Assembly: GCA_964484185.1 (NCBI GenBank)
Contig: CAZAEQ010000012.1
Coordinates: forward strand, 1-64,000
From: F1-120-MAGs238 sp964484185
GTDB taxonomy: Bacteria; Planctomycetota; Phycisphaerae; Phycisphaerales; UBA1924
Length of the DNA stretch: 64,000 nt
Reading direction: 5' to 3'
In this document: one piece after another, positions 26,412 to 34,919 of the stretch
Layout: every line of letters begins with the position of its first letter
Numbering within the stretch: position 1 is the first letter of the stretch
Made by a program: the position numbers and the translations under genes
Notes under the pieces: model-generated
The model's database searches: none
Told to the model about the DNA's origin: nothing
The model's input: the letters and a program-made list of their open reading frames with translations, nothing else

Positions 26412-28241
26412 GTGCCCAGCAAACCAACGATAAAGCCGAGTAAGGACGAGAAGCGACCAGCCCCGATTGTGCTCAAGGGGCTCAATGTCTCGCCTGGAAT
26501 CGTTATTGCGCGTGTGCACCTCCTGGCTGACGAAGCGGGCCTGGTTGCAAGGCGAGTCATCGCGCCAAGTGCTGTCAAAGATGAACTCGCTCGCTTTGAC
26601 GCGGCGATCAAATCGAGCCTTGACGACCTGCAGAAGATTTACGTCCAGGCCGAAAAGGAAATGGGCAAGGAAGCCGCCAAGATCTTCCTCTTTCATAGAG
26701 GAATGTTGCAGGACAAGTCGCTCCTCAACCCCATGCGAAAGATGATCGAGACCGATAAGGTCTGCGCTGAATACGCCGTCAGCGCGACGCTGGGCCAGCT
26801 CGCCGCTGCGTTCCGCACCAAGACTGATTCGGTATTTGCAACCAAAGTAAACGACATCGACGACCTGGCCACCCGACTTGTCCGCGAACTTCAGGGCGAG
26901 CAGGACACTCGACTCAAAGAACTCGACCACCAGGTCATTCTCGTCGCCCGCGATCTGACTCCCAGCCAGTGCGCTGGCTTTGACCGCGACAAAGTCCTCG
27001 GCTTCGCCACTGATCTCGGCGGCAGAACCAGCCACACCGCAATCGTCGCCCGTGCTCTCGGCTTGCCCGCTGTGGTCGGTTGTGGCACCTTGACTTCGGC
27101 TGTCGCCCAAAGCGGCGCCGAATGGACTCTCGCAATCCTCGATGGTGATCACGGCGAAGTCATCCTCCATCCAAATGAAGCTCAAGTTGCCAGAACCGTT
27201 GAGTATCTCGAACAGAAGAAAAATTATCAGATCACGCTCAATGAGCTTCAAGACCTGCCCGCAGTCACACAAGACGGCGTGCCCATCGAGTTGCTCGGAA
27301 ACATCGAATTTCCCGAAGAAGTCAAGCGCGTCATCGACGACGGTGGCGTAGGCATCGGGCTCTATCGCACCGAGTTTCTGGTCTTGACTAAAGGCACAGA
27401 CGCAACCGAAGGCGAACACTTCGCCGCGTATAAGCAGTGTTTAGAACTGCTCAAGGGCCGCACGCTCACGATTCGCACGCTCGACCTGGGTGCAGACAAA
27501 TACACCCAGAGCCGCACCGAAATCCCGGAGCGAAATCCATTCCTGGGCCTGCGCTCCATCCGCTACAGCCTCAAAAATCACGCCAGCTTCAAACGCCAGC
27601 TCCGCGCAATCCTCCGCGCCAGCGGCCTGAAAACCTGCGCAAAAGGCCAGATCAAGGTCATGTTCCCCTTGATCACCAGCACCAGCGAATTCCGCCAGGC
27701 TAAATACCTCTTCAACGATGTCATGGAAGACCTCGCCGAGGAAGGTCACGCCTTCGATGCGAAAATCAAAGTCGGAATGATGGTCGAAGTCCCAAGCGCC
27801 GCACTGATGGCCGACACCTTCGCACAAGAAGCCGACTTCTTCTCAATCGGTACCAACGACCTCGTGCAATACACGCTCGCTGTCGACCGCACTAACGAAC
27901 GCGTCGCCCACCTCTACAACCCCTTCCATCCCGCGGTTATTCGACTCATCCGCGATGTCGCACGAGTCGCTAAACGCCGAAACATTCCACTTTCCTGCTG
28001 CGGCGAAAGCGCTGCCGATCTCGAATTCGCGCTCCTCCTCATGGGCCTTGGTCTGCGCACGCTCTCAAGCACAAGCTCAACCATCCCCCAGATGAAACGC
28101 CTCATCCGCAGCGTAAAAATCGAAACCTGCCGCCGCCTCGCCCGCCAGGCCCTCAGCATGGACAGCGATGTGCAAGTGCAAGCCCTCATGCGCGAACGCG
28201 CCCGCAAAATCGTCCCCGAAGCGTTTGGGCTTGAGGAGTAG
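26412..28241 (+). CDS. ptsP: Phosphoenolpyruvate-protein phosphotransferase (PTS enzyme I)
   Basis: The 609-residue product has the enzyme I order: N-terminal HPr-binding helical part with GLNVSPGIVIARVHLL, phospho-acceptor His208 in GGRTSHTAIVAR, then the PEP-binding TIM barrel with GIGLYRTEFLV, TIRTLDLGADK, NPFLGLRSIRYSL, SIGTNDLVQYTLAVDR and catalytic Cys530 in CCGES. It takes phosphate from PEP and passes it to HPr. No GAF domain is present, so it is the plain form. No HPr, EII or HPr kinase gene lies in the window. The start is a GTG with AGGA 7 nt upstream. A REP-like palindrome begins right after the stop. Confidence 0.94.
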   Translation: MPSKPTIKPSKDEKRPAPIVLKGLNVSPGIVIARVHLLADEAGLVARRVIAPSAVKDELARFDAAIKSSLDDLQKIYVQAEKEMGKEAAKIFLFHRGMLQDKSLLNPMRKMIETDKVCAEYAVSATLGQLAAAFRTKTDSVFATKVNDIDDLATRLVRELQGEQDTRLKELDHQVILVARDLTPSQCAGFDRDKVLGFATDLGGRTSHTAIVARALGLPAVVGCGTLTSAVAQSGAEWTLAILDGDHGEVILHPNEAQVARTVEYLEQKKNYQITLNELQDLPAVTQDGVPIELLGNIEFPEEVKRVIDDGGVGIGLYRTEFLVLTKGTDATEGEHFAAYKQCLELLKGRTLTIRTLDLGADKYTQSRTEIPERNPFLGLRSIRYSLKNHASFKRQLRAILRASGLKTCAKGQIKVMFPLITSTSEFRQAKYLFNDVMEDLAEEGHAFDAKIKVGMMVEVPSAALMADTFAQEADFFSIGTNDLVQYTLAVDRTNERVAHLYNPFHPAVIRLIRDVARVAKRRNIPLSCCGESAADLEFALLLMGLGLRTLSSTSSTIPQMKRLIRSVKIETCRRLARQALSMDSDVQVQALMRERARKIVPEAFGLEE

Positions 28242-28260
28242 CACCGGCTTACAACCGGTG
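28242..28260. repeat. REP-like palindrome after enzyme I
   Basis: CACCGG and CCGGTG flank a 7-nt spacer immediately after the enzyme I stop codon. The form resembles short extragenic palindromes dispersed in many planctomycete genomes. It could fold in the transcript 3' end, but no T-run follows. Confidence 0.65.
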
Positions 28261-28317
28261 GATTGTCCGGCCGCCTGCGCCTTCGCTCCTTTGCGGGACC
28301 CCCCCAAACATCGACAT

Positions 28318-28345
28318 CGGACAAAACGCGCCCCCGTTTTGTCCG
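28318..28345. repeat. GGACAAAA hairpin element, copy 1
   Basis: An 11-bp perfect inverted repeat, CGGACAAAACG and CGTTTTGTCCG, encloses the loop CGCCCC. The same core with a GCGCCCC loop recurs at 28573-28599, and both copies are followed by a related CCGCC-containing tail. Confidence 0.75.
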
Positions 28346-28565
28346 GTACCGCCGCGGATTATGCCCGATAACCGCCTCCAAACACACAACATTACCTTCT
28401 AAATATATAATGTTTTTCCAGCCCAAAACTGGGGAAAACACTGGGTGTACCGGAAGCTTTGCGCCCGCGATGCGCGCCCCCTAACACGAAGAAAATTTCG
28501 TTTTCTGACAATTATTTTTTCGCCCCTCCTGCGCTCCCATCAACGTTTTTCACGAGACCGATCGT

Positions 28566-28618
28566 CCCTACCGGACAAAAAGCGCCCCTCGTTTTGTCCC
28601 GCTCCGCCATAGGTAGGG
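28566..28618. repeat. GGACAAAA hairpin element, copy 2, nested palindrome
   Basis: GGACAAAA (28573-28580) pairs with TTTTGTCC (28592-28599). Just outside, CCCTACC (28566-28572) pairs with GGTAGGG (28612-28618), producing a compound hairpin. The inner core repeats copy 1 at 28318-28345. Confidence 0.7.
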
Positions 28619-28683
28619 GACGTGACTGCGCGTCGCATCGCACTTCCCCCGACCCTCTCAGGGTCCAACACAGGAGCCTCACC

Positions 28684-29745
28684 ATGTCCAAGTCATCCAA
28701 ACGCCGCCTCACCCAAGCCGCCATCAAGAACGCCGCCGACAACCCAGTCGCCGCGTCATGCACTCCAACCCAGCTCACACAAGCCGCCGGCACAACCTCA
28801 GCACTCAGCACCCAGAACTCAGCACTTCCTCAGTCATTGGACCTATTGGTCCCATCGGGCCTATCAGGCCTTTCCGACTCTTCCTCCTCTGAACTCTCAA
28901 ATCTCAAATCTGGGATTGCTTCTTCTTCAGACTCTTCCTCCAACTCTGAAATCTCAAATCTCAAATCGGCTTCAGATTCTGTTTCAACTCCCACTCCCCT
29001 CCTCTCCGCCGCCCGCGAATCCCTCATCCAATCTCTCGCCCCCGATCCCGCCCTCGCCGCCATCACCCCCGATCAAATCTTCATCGATCTCCCTCCTCTC
29101 CCACCAGATCCACCCAGCGCATTCACCGGTCTAACCGCAGAAAGAACAACCCAAGACTCACCCGTGCCTCCCGCAACTCCAGTGCAGGATGAGTTCGCCG
29201 ACTACCAGGCGAAACTGCGCACAGCCATGCGCGAATGGTCACCCGCCGACCCGCGCATCAAAACCATGCTCGAAAACTACGCCACCATCATGCAAACCGT
29301 CACCCTTGAACGTCTCACAACAACTCTGCCCACTCTCTCCGAAGAAGCCTGGGTCAAAACCAACGCCCAGATCATCCGCCTCCACGCCATCATGGAACGC
29401 ACCAACTCCCGCCACGTTCGCCAGCAGCGAGATGAAGCAGCACAGGCCCGCCGCGAAGCAAGAGAACTCCAGCGCAAAGAACGTCAAGCCCAGAAAGAAC
29501 AGGAAGCCATCGCGCGCAACCAGCGCACCAAAGACCGCGAAGAACAACGCCGCCAGCGCGAACAAGCCAGAGCCGACCGCGCAGAACAAAAGTACCAGCT
29601 CGCCCTGCGCAAACTCGAACTCAAAGAACGCAACCTTAAACTGGATGAAAAAGAGAAACAGCTCGAAAACACCCAACACTCCAACTTTGGAAAAAGCTCA
29701 GAACGTCCTTCTCCCTCATCTTCCGTGCCCAATTCCAGCTCCTGA
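28684..29745 (+). CDS. Repeat-seeded, coiled-coil hypothetical protein
   Basis: The 353-residue product starts at ATG 28684 with AGGAG 7 nt upstream. Residues 1-20 are basic; residues about 30-130 are Ser/Pro/Thr-rich and low complexity, encoded by short DNA reiterations (CTCAGCAC-type, CTCAAAT-type and GGCCTAT-type). A folded-looking helical part follows (DEFADYQAKLRTAMREW ... ENYATIMQTVTLERL), then about 100 residues of highly charged coiled coil rich in Arg, Glu, Lys and Gln. No enzyme motif, signal peptide or membrane segment is visible. It stands alone between repeat-rich DNA and a secreted protease gene. Function unknown. Confidence 0.78.
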   Translation: MSKSSKRRLTQAAIKNAADNPVAASCTPTQLTQAAGTTSALSTQNSALPQSLDLLVPSGLSGLSDSSSSELSNLKSGIASSSDSSSNSEISNLKSASDSVSTPTPLLSAARESLIQSLAPDPALAAITPDQIFIDLPPLPPDPPSAFTGLTAERTTQDSPVPPATPVQDEFADYQAKLRTAMREWSPADPRIKTMLENYATIMQTVTLERLTTTLPTLSEEAWVKTNAQIIRLHAIMERTNSRHVRQQRDEAAQARREARELQRKERQAQKEQEAIARNQRTKDREEQRRQREQARADRAEQKYQLALRKLELKERNLKLDEKEKQLENTQHSNFGKSSERPSPSSSVPNSSS

Positions 29746-29759
29746 CCTGTTCTGGGGGC

Positions 29760-29787
29760 TTGACAGTCGGTAAAAACGTGGTAGATT
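29760..29787 (+). promoter_or_regulatory. Sigma70-type promoter of secreted metalloprotease
   Basis: A consensus -35 TTGACA (29760-29765) is followed after 16 nt by TAGATT (29782-29787). It would start transcription near 29794, giving a leader of about 78 nt before the protease ATG. Confidence 0.6.
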
Positions 29788-29871
29788 GGCTACGTCTGGA
29801 CCAGTGGCGCTCGCCAGCGTGTGTCTGGCGGCGGCCTTTGGTACGTGGTGAAAGCTCGAAAAGGGGAACGC

Positions 29872-31038
29872 ATGAATCGGAATGCTGGAATCTCGGTAGC
29901 TGCTCTGTGTGTCTTTGCTGGTTTGGCCCAGGCTCAATCAGACGATCCGATCGCGCTCGGCGTGCCCGCTCAGGCAACCGCGCCCATCGCCCGTTTCTTC
30001 GGCCCGGTCAAACAGGGCTTCTCCACCATGTACGCCAACAACCAGGTGATTCCGTTTAACACCCAGGATATCTGGAAGCCCATCTGCTCGAATCGCGCTG
30101 CATTGACCGTCGCAGATCTTCAGAATATGGCAACCACGCACGCCGCCGCGATGGCCGACCCCACCAAAGTGATCGTTGTTGATTCCATCAATCCCGCGGC
30201 GGGGCTCGACCTGGTATACACCCTGGGCGGCTCGGTTCCCGCTGGAGCAGTTGCTGCATTCGCCGCGGCCGAAGCCTATCTGGAAGGTCAGTTCCCCAAT
30301 GACACGATGACCGTCAATATCTCGGTCAGCTTTGCCGCGCTTTCTCCTGGCGTGATTGGCGGCACGAGCAGCGCAAGTGGATACGTCGATTGGCCGAACA
30401 CACGATTGGCACTGCAGTCTGGCGCAGATGCTTCAGACACAATTCAGGCTTCGCTCCCCAGCGGCACCACAATCCCGGTTCGCTATAGAACCAACACTAC
30501 AACCAACGAAACACGTGTGTTCTGGACACTTGCCAACTGGAAGGCAACCGGCGGAACCGCAACCGGAACCGATGCCAACATGCAATACTCAACAGCGTTC
30601 CCATTTGATTATGACCCATCAAACGGAGTCACTGCGAACACAATTTCACTGCAGGATGTCATCATTCACGAAACCGGACATGCTCTGGGCTTCAGCTCTG
30701 GCGTCGACTTCCGCTCCAGCGATATCGAAGTCCCCGACATCTTCCGCTTCCGCCGCACCGATGGCAACGGCGATTTCAATCCTGATACAACCGCCGAATT
30801 CACAGCGCGGCCGCGCTGGGCAGTTCGCAATAATCCCGATGACGATGTAAACTTCGATGACATCGCTTCAGAGATTCGCTTCTCTGACGGCAGCCCCTGG
30901 CAGGCCAGCCACTGGCGAGAACAGGTTCCGGCGATCGGAATTATGGATCCGGCGTTTAACTACGCCGAGACCTTCTACCCCAACTTCCTGCGCGCAACCG
31001 ACTTGACCGGGTTTGACGCCTTCGGCTACGACAAGTAG
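29872..31038 (+). CDS. Secreted HExxH metalloprotease (NF038122-like)
   Basis: A 388-residue secreted protein with signal peptide MNRNAGISVAALCVFAGLAQAQ. The zinc site HETGHALG has His266, Glu267 and His270, with downstream Asp/Arg-rich segments, and the whole resembles the NF038122-type metalloproteases found with planctomycete secretomes. GGGG 5 nt before the ATG supports the start; a GTG at 29821 would add an implausible basic extension. Unlike most secreted proteins here it has no dockerin: it ends LTGFDAFGYDK. The DAFGY near the end resembles the C-terminus of related proteases. A strong terminator follows at 31063. Confidence 0.85.
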   Translation: MNRNAGISVAALCVFAGLAQAQSDDPIALGVPAQATAPIARFFGPVKQGFSTMYANNQVIPFNTQDIWKPICSNRAALTVADLQNMATTHAAAMADPTKVIVVDSINPAAGLDLVYTLGGSVPAGAVAAFAAAEAYLEGQFPNDTMTVNISVSFAALSPGVIGGTSSASGYVDWPNTRLALQSGADASDTIQASLPSGTTIPVRYRTNTTTNETRVFWTLANWKATGGTATGTDANMQYSTAFPFDYDPSNGVTANTISLQDVIIHETGHALGFSSGVDFRSSDIEVPDIFRFRRTDGNGDFNPDTTAEFTARPRWAVRNNPDDDVNFDDIASEIRFSDGSPWQASHWREQVPAIGIMDPAFNYAETFYPNFLRATDLTGFDAFGYDK

Positions 31039-31062
31039 TCCCAGAAAAACTCGCACACTTTT

Positions 31063-31095
31063 CGGCCCGGACGTTCCAATCGTCCGGGCCGTTTT
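31063..31095 (+). terminator. Rho-independent terminator
   Basis: CGGCCCGGACG and CGTCCGGGCCG form a perfect 11-bp stem with a 7-nt loop, followed by TTTTCTTTTTC. It lies 25 bp after the protease stop and just before the 3' end of the convergent dockerin gene. Confidence 0.9.
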
Positions 31096-31103
31096 CTTTT
31101 TCT

Positions 31104-33479
31104 TCAGCAGCCGCTGCTGAAAGCGTCCACAAAGTCGAGATAGTCGAAGAAATCAATGACGCCGTCATCATTGAAATCCGCGGCAGGATCCTGCCCGCTG
31201 AAATCATCGACAAAATCCAGATAATCAAAGAAGTCGACAACAGTGTCGCCGTTGTAGTCCCCATTGCAGCAATCCGGAAAGATGAACGCGCTCTGCGATG
31301 TTGTGAGTCCCTGCGGGTCTGTTGCTGTATAGCGCAGTTCGTAGGAGTAATAGTCGACGCCGTTGCAGTTGTATGGATCGAGCACAATATTGTGCTGATC
31401 GCCCGGGAGCGGCGGGTCAGAGTGCTGATGTTCATTGTGGTGCAGAAAGACCTGCCACGAGGTCGTGAGCGATGCAGGCGTCTCCTGGTCCTGCGCGGAT
31501 GCTAGAAGTTGAAGAAGAATCGGCTCGTCGATCGCGTATCTGGAACCATCAACTGGCAGAGAAACATTTACCGTCGGAGGCGTGTTGTTGGGCGACACAA
31601 TCAGGGTGCGGGTCGTGGCGTGATTAAATTCATCTGTCACGGTGAGAGAAATGGTAAATGCCGCAGGCGCTGCTGATGGCGCGGTGAACGTGTGGGTCGG
31701 ATTGGCAACTGTCGAAATCGGCGAGCCATCGCCAAAATCCCAGGCGTAGAAAATCTCATCGTGATCTGGATCAAACGTTCCAGCAGAAGAAAGCTGGACG
31801 TTGAGCGGCGAAGCTCCGAAAGTCGGAGTTGCCGAAATGGTGACCGTCGGAGCGCCATTGGCGGCGGCGGAAATGCGCCGTATTCCAGCAAACTCAGAAT
31901 GCCAGTGCGTGACATAATACAGCGAACCATCCAAAGGATGAACCGCCATGGAGACAATCTGGCCGACGGTATTTGAGAACGGGCGAACTTCGGTGATTCG
32001 ATTCTGGCTGTCAAGAACAAAGTTCATGATCCAGCCGCCGAGGTAGTCGCCGTGGAAATAGGTGTTGCGATACGGAGCGGGGAAACGATTGTCGTTGTAC
32101 CAGACGCCGCCGATCGAGCACGAGCCGGTATCTGTCGGTCCCGGAATGCAGGTTCCAAGGAAACATTCCGAAGCGGTGCCATCAGGGTTAAACGTGGGAG
32201 TACGCATGGTGCCGGTACGCCCCCAGTCCATCGCGGGACGATGGTGGACAAATGTGGGTTCAGTCGTAATTGGCGCACCGTTGCAGGGATTGGCCCACAC
32301 TGGAGTATTGAGTGTCGCCTGCACGGTCAGATCTGAGAAATTGAAGTATGGCGGGCAAGTTCCGGATGCCGCGGGATTGGGTGCATCGAGGTTTGGAACA
32401 GAGAGGAGTGAATATTGAACGGTTGGCGTGAGACCTTCATAGAGCGGCCAGCCAAAGTTCTGACCTGGAGAGTCAAAGAAATTCACTTCGTCATAGGTGT
32501 ACCAGCCGACATCGCCAAATGCGAAAGTGCCCGGGTTTGCAAGTGAAGGGTCGGTGCTGCCGCTTCCGGGCTTGAGCGTCATGCGGAATGGGTTGCGGAC
32601 TCCAAGGCAGAACACGCGTGACCGTGGGGCACGTGGAAACGCGGGATCAAAGAACGGGTTGCTGGGAATTCCATCGCCGGTTGCTGGGTTGATGCGGAGA
32701 ATCTTGCCATCAAGGCTGTCTATCAACTGGGCACGAAATGCACCGACATCTTCTTTGGGCAGCATGATGCCATCCTGGAGCGCGGTGTAGGTGCTGCCGG
32801 GGTGTGGGCCGCCATCGTCGGCAATTGTGACTGAAGCGGCATCGCCGCAGGAGGCCATGAGTGTTCCATCGGTGCCAAAGACCAGTGAGCCGACGCCGTG
32901 AGAGGTTGAACAGATGGGGATGCCGGTGGACATGGTCTCGCCGACAAGAATGTGGCGCGAGGCGGGGTCTGCACGCCAGCCTGTGACTGACGTGTATGTG
33001 CAGGTGTAGCGCGTGATGCGACCCATGGTGTCGTGGCGAATGGTATTTGCAAATGGGTCATAGCCAGGGAGACCAAAGCGCGTGAGGTAGTAGTAGTCGA
33101 CGACGTACATGACATAGATGTAGCCGTTGGTCGCGAAGTTTGGATCGAGCGCGAAACCGAGCATGCCGTAATCGGCCCAGTGTCCGATTTCTTCCTGGAT
33201 ATCCAGGACAGGTTGAAGGGAACGGATGCCGTTCTCGAAAGTAAAGACGCGGCCACCCTGTTCCCAGAAAAAGCCCAGGCCTGTGGGCGCGAAGGCGACG
33301 CCGACCACGGTGCCGGTCTGCATCGGTGGAAGGGCCTCATCGGTGAAACCAGGCGGCAGTGCGCTGGCAACAGGTGCGCATGCAGAAAGTGCGATGGCAG
33401 CACAGATCTGGACTTTTGAAGAAGTGTTCAATGCATAGTTCCGGGCACCACGAGAGGGTATTAATCGGCGGTTCAGCAC
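31104..33479 (-). CDS. Secreted PQQ-type sugar dehydrogenase-like propeller with PKD and dockerin
   Basis: The 791-residue product begins at GTG 33479, overlapping the upstream stop; TTG 33431 would give a more compact signal peptide (NTSSKVQICAAIALSACAPVASA). The mature protein has a glucose/sorbosone dehydrogenase-like beta-propeller (about 45-510: GMLGFALDPNF, LDGKILRINPATGDG, LGVRNPFRM, NFGWPLYEG), a PKD domain (WDFGDGSP near 580), a second Ig-like region, and a GC-type dockerin at about 738-791 ending SSGC. Such propellers oxidise sugars with bound PQQ, but the substrate here is unknown. It follows another dockerin gene in a two-gene operon with a 7-bp overlap. Confidence 0.9.
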   Translation of the reverse strand: MLNRRLIPSRGARNYALNTSSKVQICAAIALSACAPVASALPPGFTDEALPPMQTGTVVGVAFAPTGLGFFWEQGGRVFTFENGIRSLQPVLDIQEEIGHWADYGMLGFALDPNFATNGYIYVMYVVDYYYLTRFGLPGYDPFANTIRHDTMGRITRYTCTYTSVTGWRADPASRHILVGETMSTGIPICSTSHGVGSLVFGTDGTLMASCGDAASVTIADDGGPHPGSTYTALQDGIMLPKEDVGAFRAQLIDSLDGKILRINPATGDGIPSNPFFDPAFPRAPRSRVFCLGVRNPFRMTLKPGSGSTDPSLANPGTFAFGDVGWYTYDEVNFFDSPGQNFGWPLYEGLTPTVQYSLLSVPNLDAPNPAASGTCPPYFNFSDLTVQATLNTPVWANPCNGAPITTEPTFVHHRPAMDWGRTGTMRTPTFNPDGTASECFLGTCIPGPTDTGSCSIGGVWYNDNRFPAPYRNTYFHGDYLGGWIMNFVLDSQNRITEVRPFSNTVGQIVSMAVHPLDGSLYYVTHWHSEFAGIRRISAAANGAPTVTISATPTFGASPLNVQLSSAGTFDPDHDEIFYAWDFGDGSPISTVANPTHTFTAPSAAPAAFTISLTVTDEFNHATTRTLIVSPNNTPPTVNVSLPVDGSRYAIDEPILLQLLASAQDQETPASLTTSWQVFLHHNEHQHSDPPLPGDQHNIVLDPYNCNGVDYYSYELRYTATDPQGLTTSQSAFIFPDCCNGDYNGDTVVDFFDYLDFVDDFSGQDPAADFNDDGVIDFFDYLDFVDAFSSGC

Positions 33480-34855
33480 CCCGTGCTGAAGATGTCAACG
33501 AAATCGAGGTAATCGAAGAAGTCGATGACGCTGTCACCGTTGAAATCTGCAGACGGGTCGTTGGCGGCGAAGGCGTCGACGAAGTCGAGATAATCGAAGA
33601 AGTCGAGCGTGCCATCATGGTTGAAATCGGCGAGGCAGCGCGGGGTGCGGATGGCGCGGAGATTGGTGCCACTGCCGGACATGATGAGCGTGCCATCGCG
33701 CCCGAGCGCTGGGCCGCCGATATTGGCATTTGGCACGCTGAGCGACCAGCGGAACGAGAGGTCGGCGTTGAAGGCGTAGAGCATGCCGTTTGAGAACGCG
33801 CCGTTAGAGAAGAAGACTTTTCCGGCAGCGTCGATCGCGAAATGGGGCGAAAGGAAATCGGCGGCGATTGGGCCATAGGAATTCATGAGTGAGCCGTCAG
33901 TAGGATTGCGGCGCGTGAGCATGCCGCCGGGTGCCATCATGTAGACGCTGTTGTCGGGGCCGACCCCGTATTCGCCGTTGGTGGACCACTGGCTGGGAAT
34001 CGACCAGCGGATGGTGAGAGCCGAACCGGTGTCATCGAGCGCGTAGAAGAAGTCGGTGTTCAAGTTGTTTTGTGTGCGGGCTACATACAGGGTTCCATCG
34101 GGGCTTACGAACGGATGCTGCTGGATGGTGAAGCCGATGAGGACGGGGCTTTGGTATTGGAAGGCTCCAGTTGTGAGGTTGTAGCGTTTGATGACGGTGC
34201 CACCCGGGGCGGCGTCGGCCACGTAGATCGCATCGCCGAAGAGTGCGCCGCCGCAGCTACCGGAGACTGAGCCGAGGCGATTGGCGGACCAGGCGAGCGT
34301 GCCATCGGCCGCGCGGAAACGTTTGATAGTGCGGAAGCTGCAGATGATGATGTCGCCATTTGTCGCGAAGTTTGCGCCGTCGTACGGGCCGGCGTCGATG
34401 GTGTTGGGAGCGGTGGACCAGATGGTCTGACCGTTGGAGGCATCGAGGCAGAGCATGGGTGAAGAGACGCTTGCCCCGTTGCCTGCGCGAGATGCGTAGA
34501 CGCGACTGTCGCGTGCGCCGACGACCCATGTTGACCAGTCGCCCGAAACGGCGGGGATGTGGCGGGTCCAGAGAACTGCGCCGGTGTCGATGTTGAACGC
34601 GACGATTGGCGAGCCGGTGGATTCAGGCGGGAAGGAAGTTTGGCGGATGCTGAAGACGCGGTCGCCATCTATGGCGGGGTTCCAGGAGATGATGGAGGAT
34701 GGTGCGCCGGACCAGAGCGGGTCGTTGGCATCGGGGCCGATTTCGCTTGAGAGGCAATTGCGGGCAGCGTTGCCGCCGGAATTGGACCAATTTTGGGCGT
34801 ATGTGTGGGAAGCGCAAGCGAGTGCGACGGATATTGAAAGGGCGCGGACGAGCAT
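33473..34855 (-). CDS. Secreted PQQ-like beta-propeller with dockerin
   Basis: A 460-residue protein with signal peptide MLVRALSISVALACASHTYAQ and GGAG 7 nt before the ATG. Repeated blades such as VAFNIDTGAVLWTRHI, LCLDASNGQTIWS and RFRAADGTLAWS are the PQQ/quinoprotein-type repeats that build an eight-bladed propeller; no quinone-binding signature is obvious, so it may be a binding protein. The C-terminal 55 residues form a GC-type dockerin (CLADFNHDGTLDFFDYLDF ... FSTGC). It is divergently arranged with the prolyl oligopeptidase gene (64 bp between starts) and precedes the PKD-dockerin gene with overlapping stop and start. Confidence 0.88.
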   Translation of the reverse strand: MLVRALSISVALACASHTYAQNWSNSGGNAARNCLSSEIGPDANDPLWSGAPSSIISWNPAIDGDRVFSIRQTSFPPESTGSPIVAFNIDTGAVLWTRHIPAVSGDWSTWVVGARDSRVYASRAGNGASVSSPMLCLDASNGQTIWSTAPNTIDAGPYDGANFATNGDIIICSFRTIKRFRAADGTLAWSANRLGSVSGSCGGALFGDAIYVADAAPGGTVIKRYNLTTGAFQYQSPVLIGFTIQQHPFVSPDGTLYVARTQNNLNTDFFYALDDTGSALTIRWSIPSQWSTNGEYGVGPDNSVYMMAPGGMLTRRNPTDGSLMNSYGPIAADFLSPHFAIDAAGKVFFSNGAFSNGMLYAFNADLSFRWSLSVPNANIGGPALGRDGTLIMSGSGTNLRAIRTPRCLADFNHDGTLDFFDYLDFVDAFAANDPSADFNGDSVIDFFDYLDFVDIFSTGC

Positions 34856-34907
34856 GAAATGGCTCCGGAGGTGTCTCTACACGATACACCATGCGTCAAG
34901 TGGCTGG

Positions 34908-34913
34908 TACACT
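34908..34913 (+). promoter_or_regulatory. Leaderless-type -10 element of the prolyl oligopeptidase
   Basis: TACACT ends six bases before the ATG at 34920, where no Shine-Dalgarno sequence is present. This spacing would put transcription start at or next to the start codon. The same arrangement occurs at 57342 and 63833. Confidence 0.5.
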
Positions 34914-34919
34914 CTTGCC

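Larger units (their letters stand above)
28242..28683. other. Intergenic region with palindromic repeats
   Basis: About 440 bases without a convincing gene; the downstream frame is open from 28459 but its ribosome site is at 28684. The region holds one CACCGG palindrome and two copies of a GGACAAAA...TTTTGTCC hairpin element, described separately, so it looks like a cluster of extragenic repeats. Confidence 0.6.

Noticed and set aside
26280..27419. Open frame of 379 codons antisense to PTS enzyme I
   Set aside because: Enzyme I has all catalytic motifs on the plus strand; the antisense translation has no family features.
33359..33793. Plus-strand ORF with repeated VDEVEIIEEV-like motifs
   Set aside because: It is the antisense of the dockerin-encoding repeat; similar acidic shadow ORFs appear opposite other dockerins.
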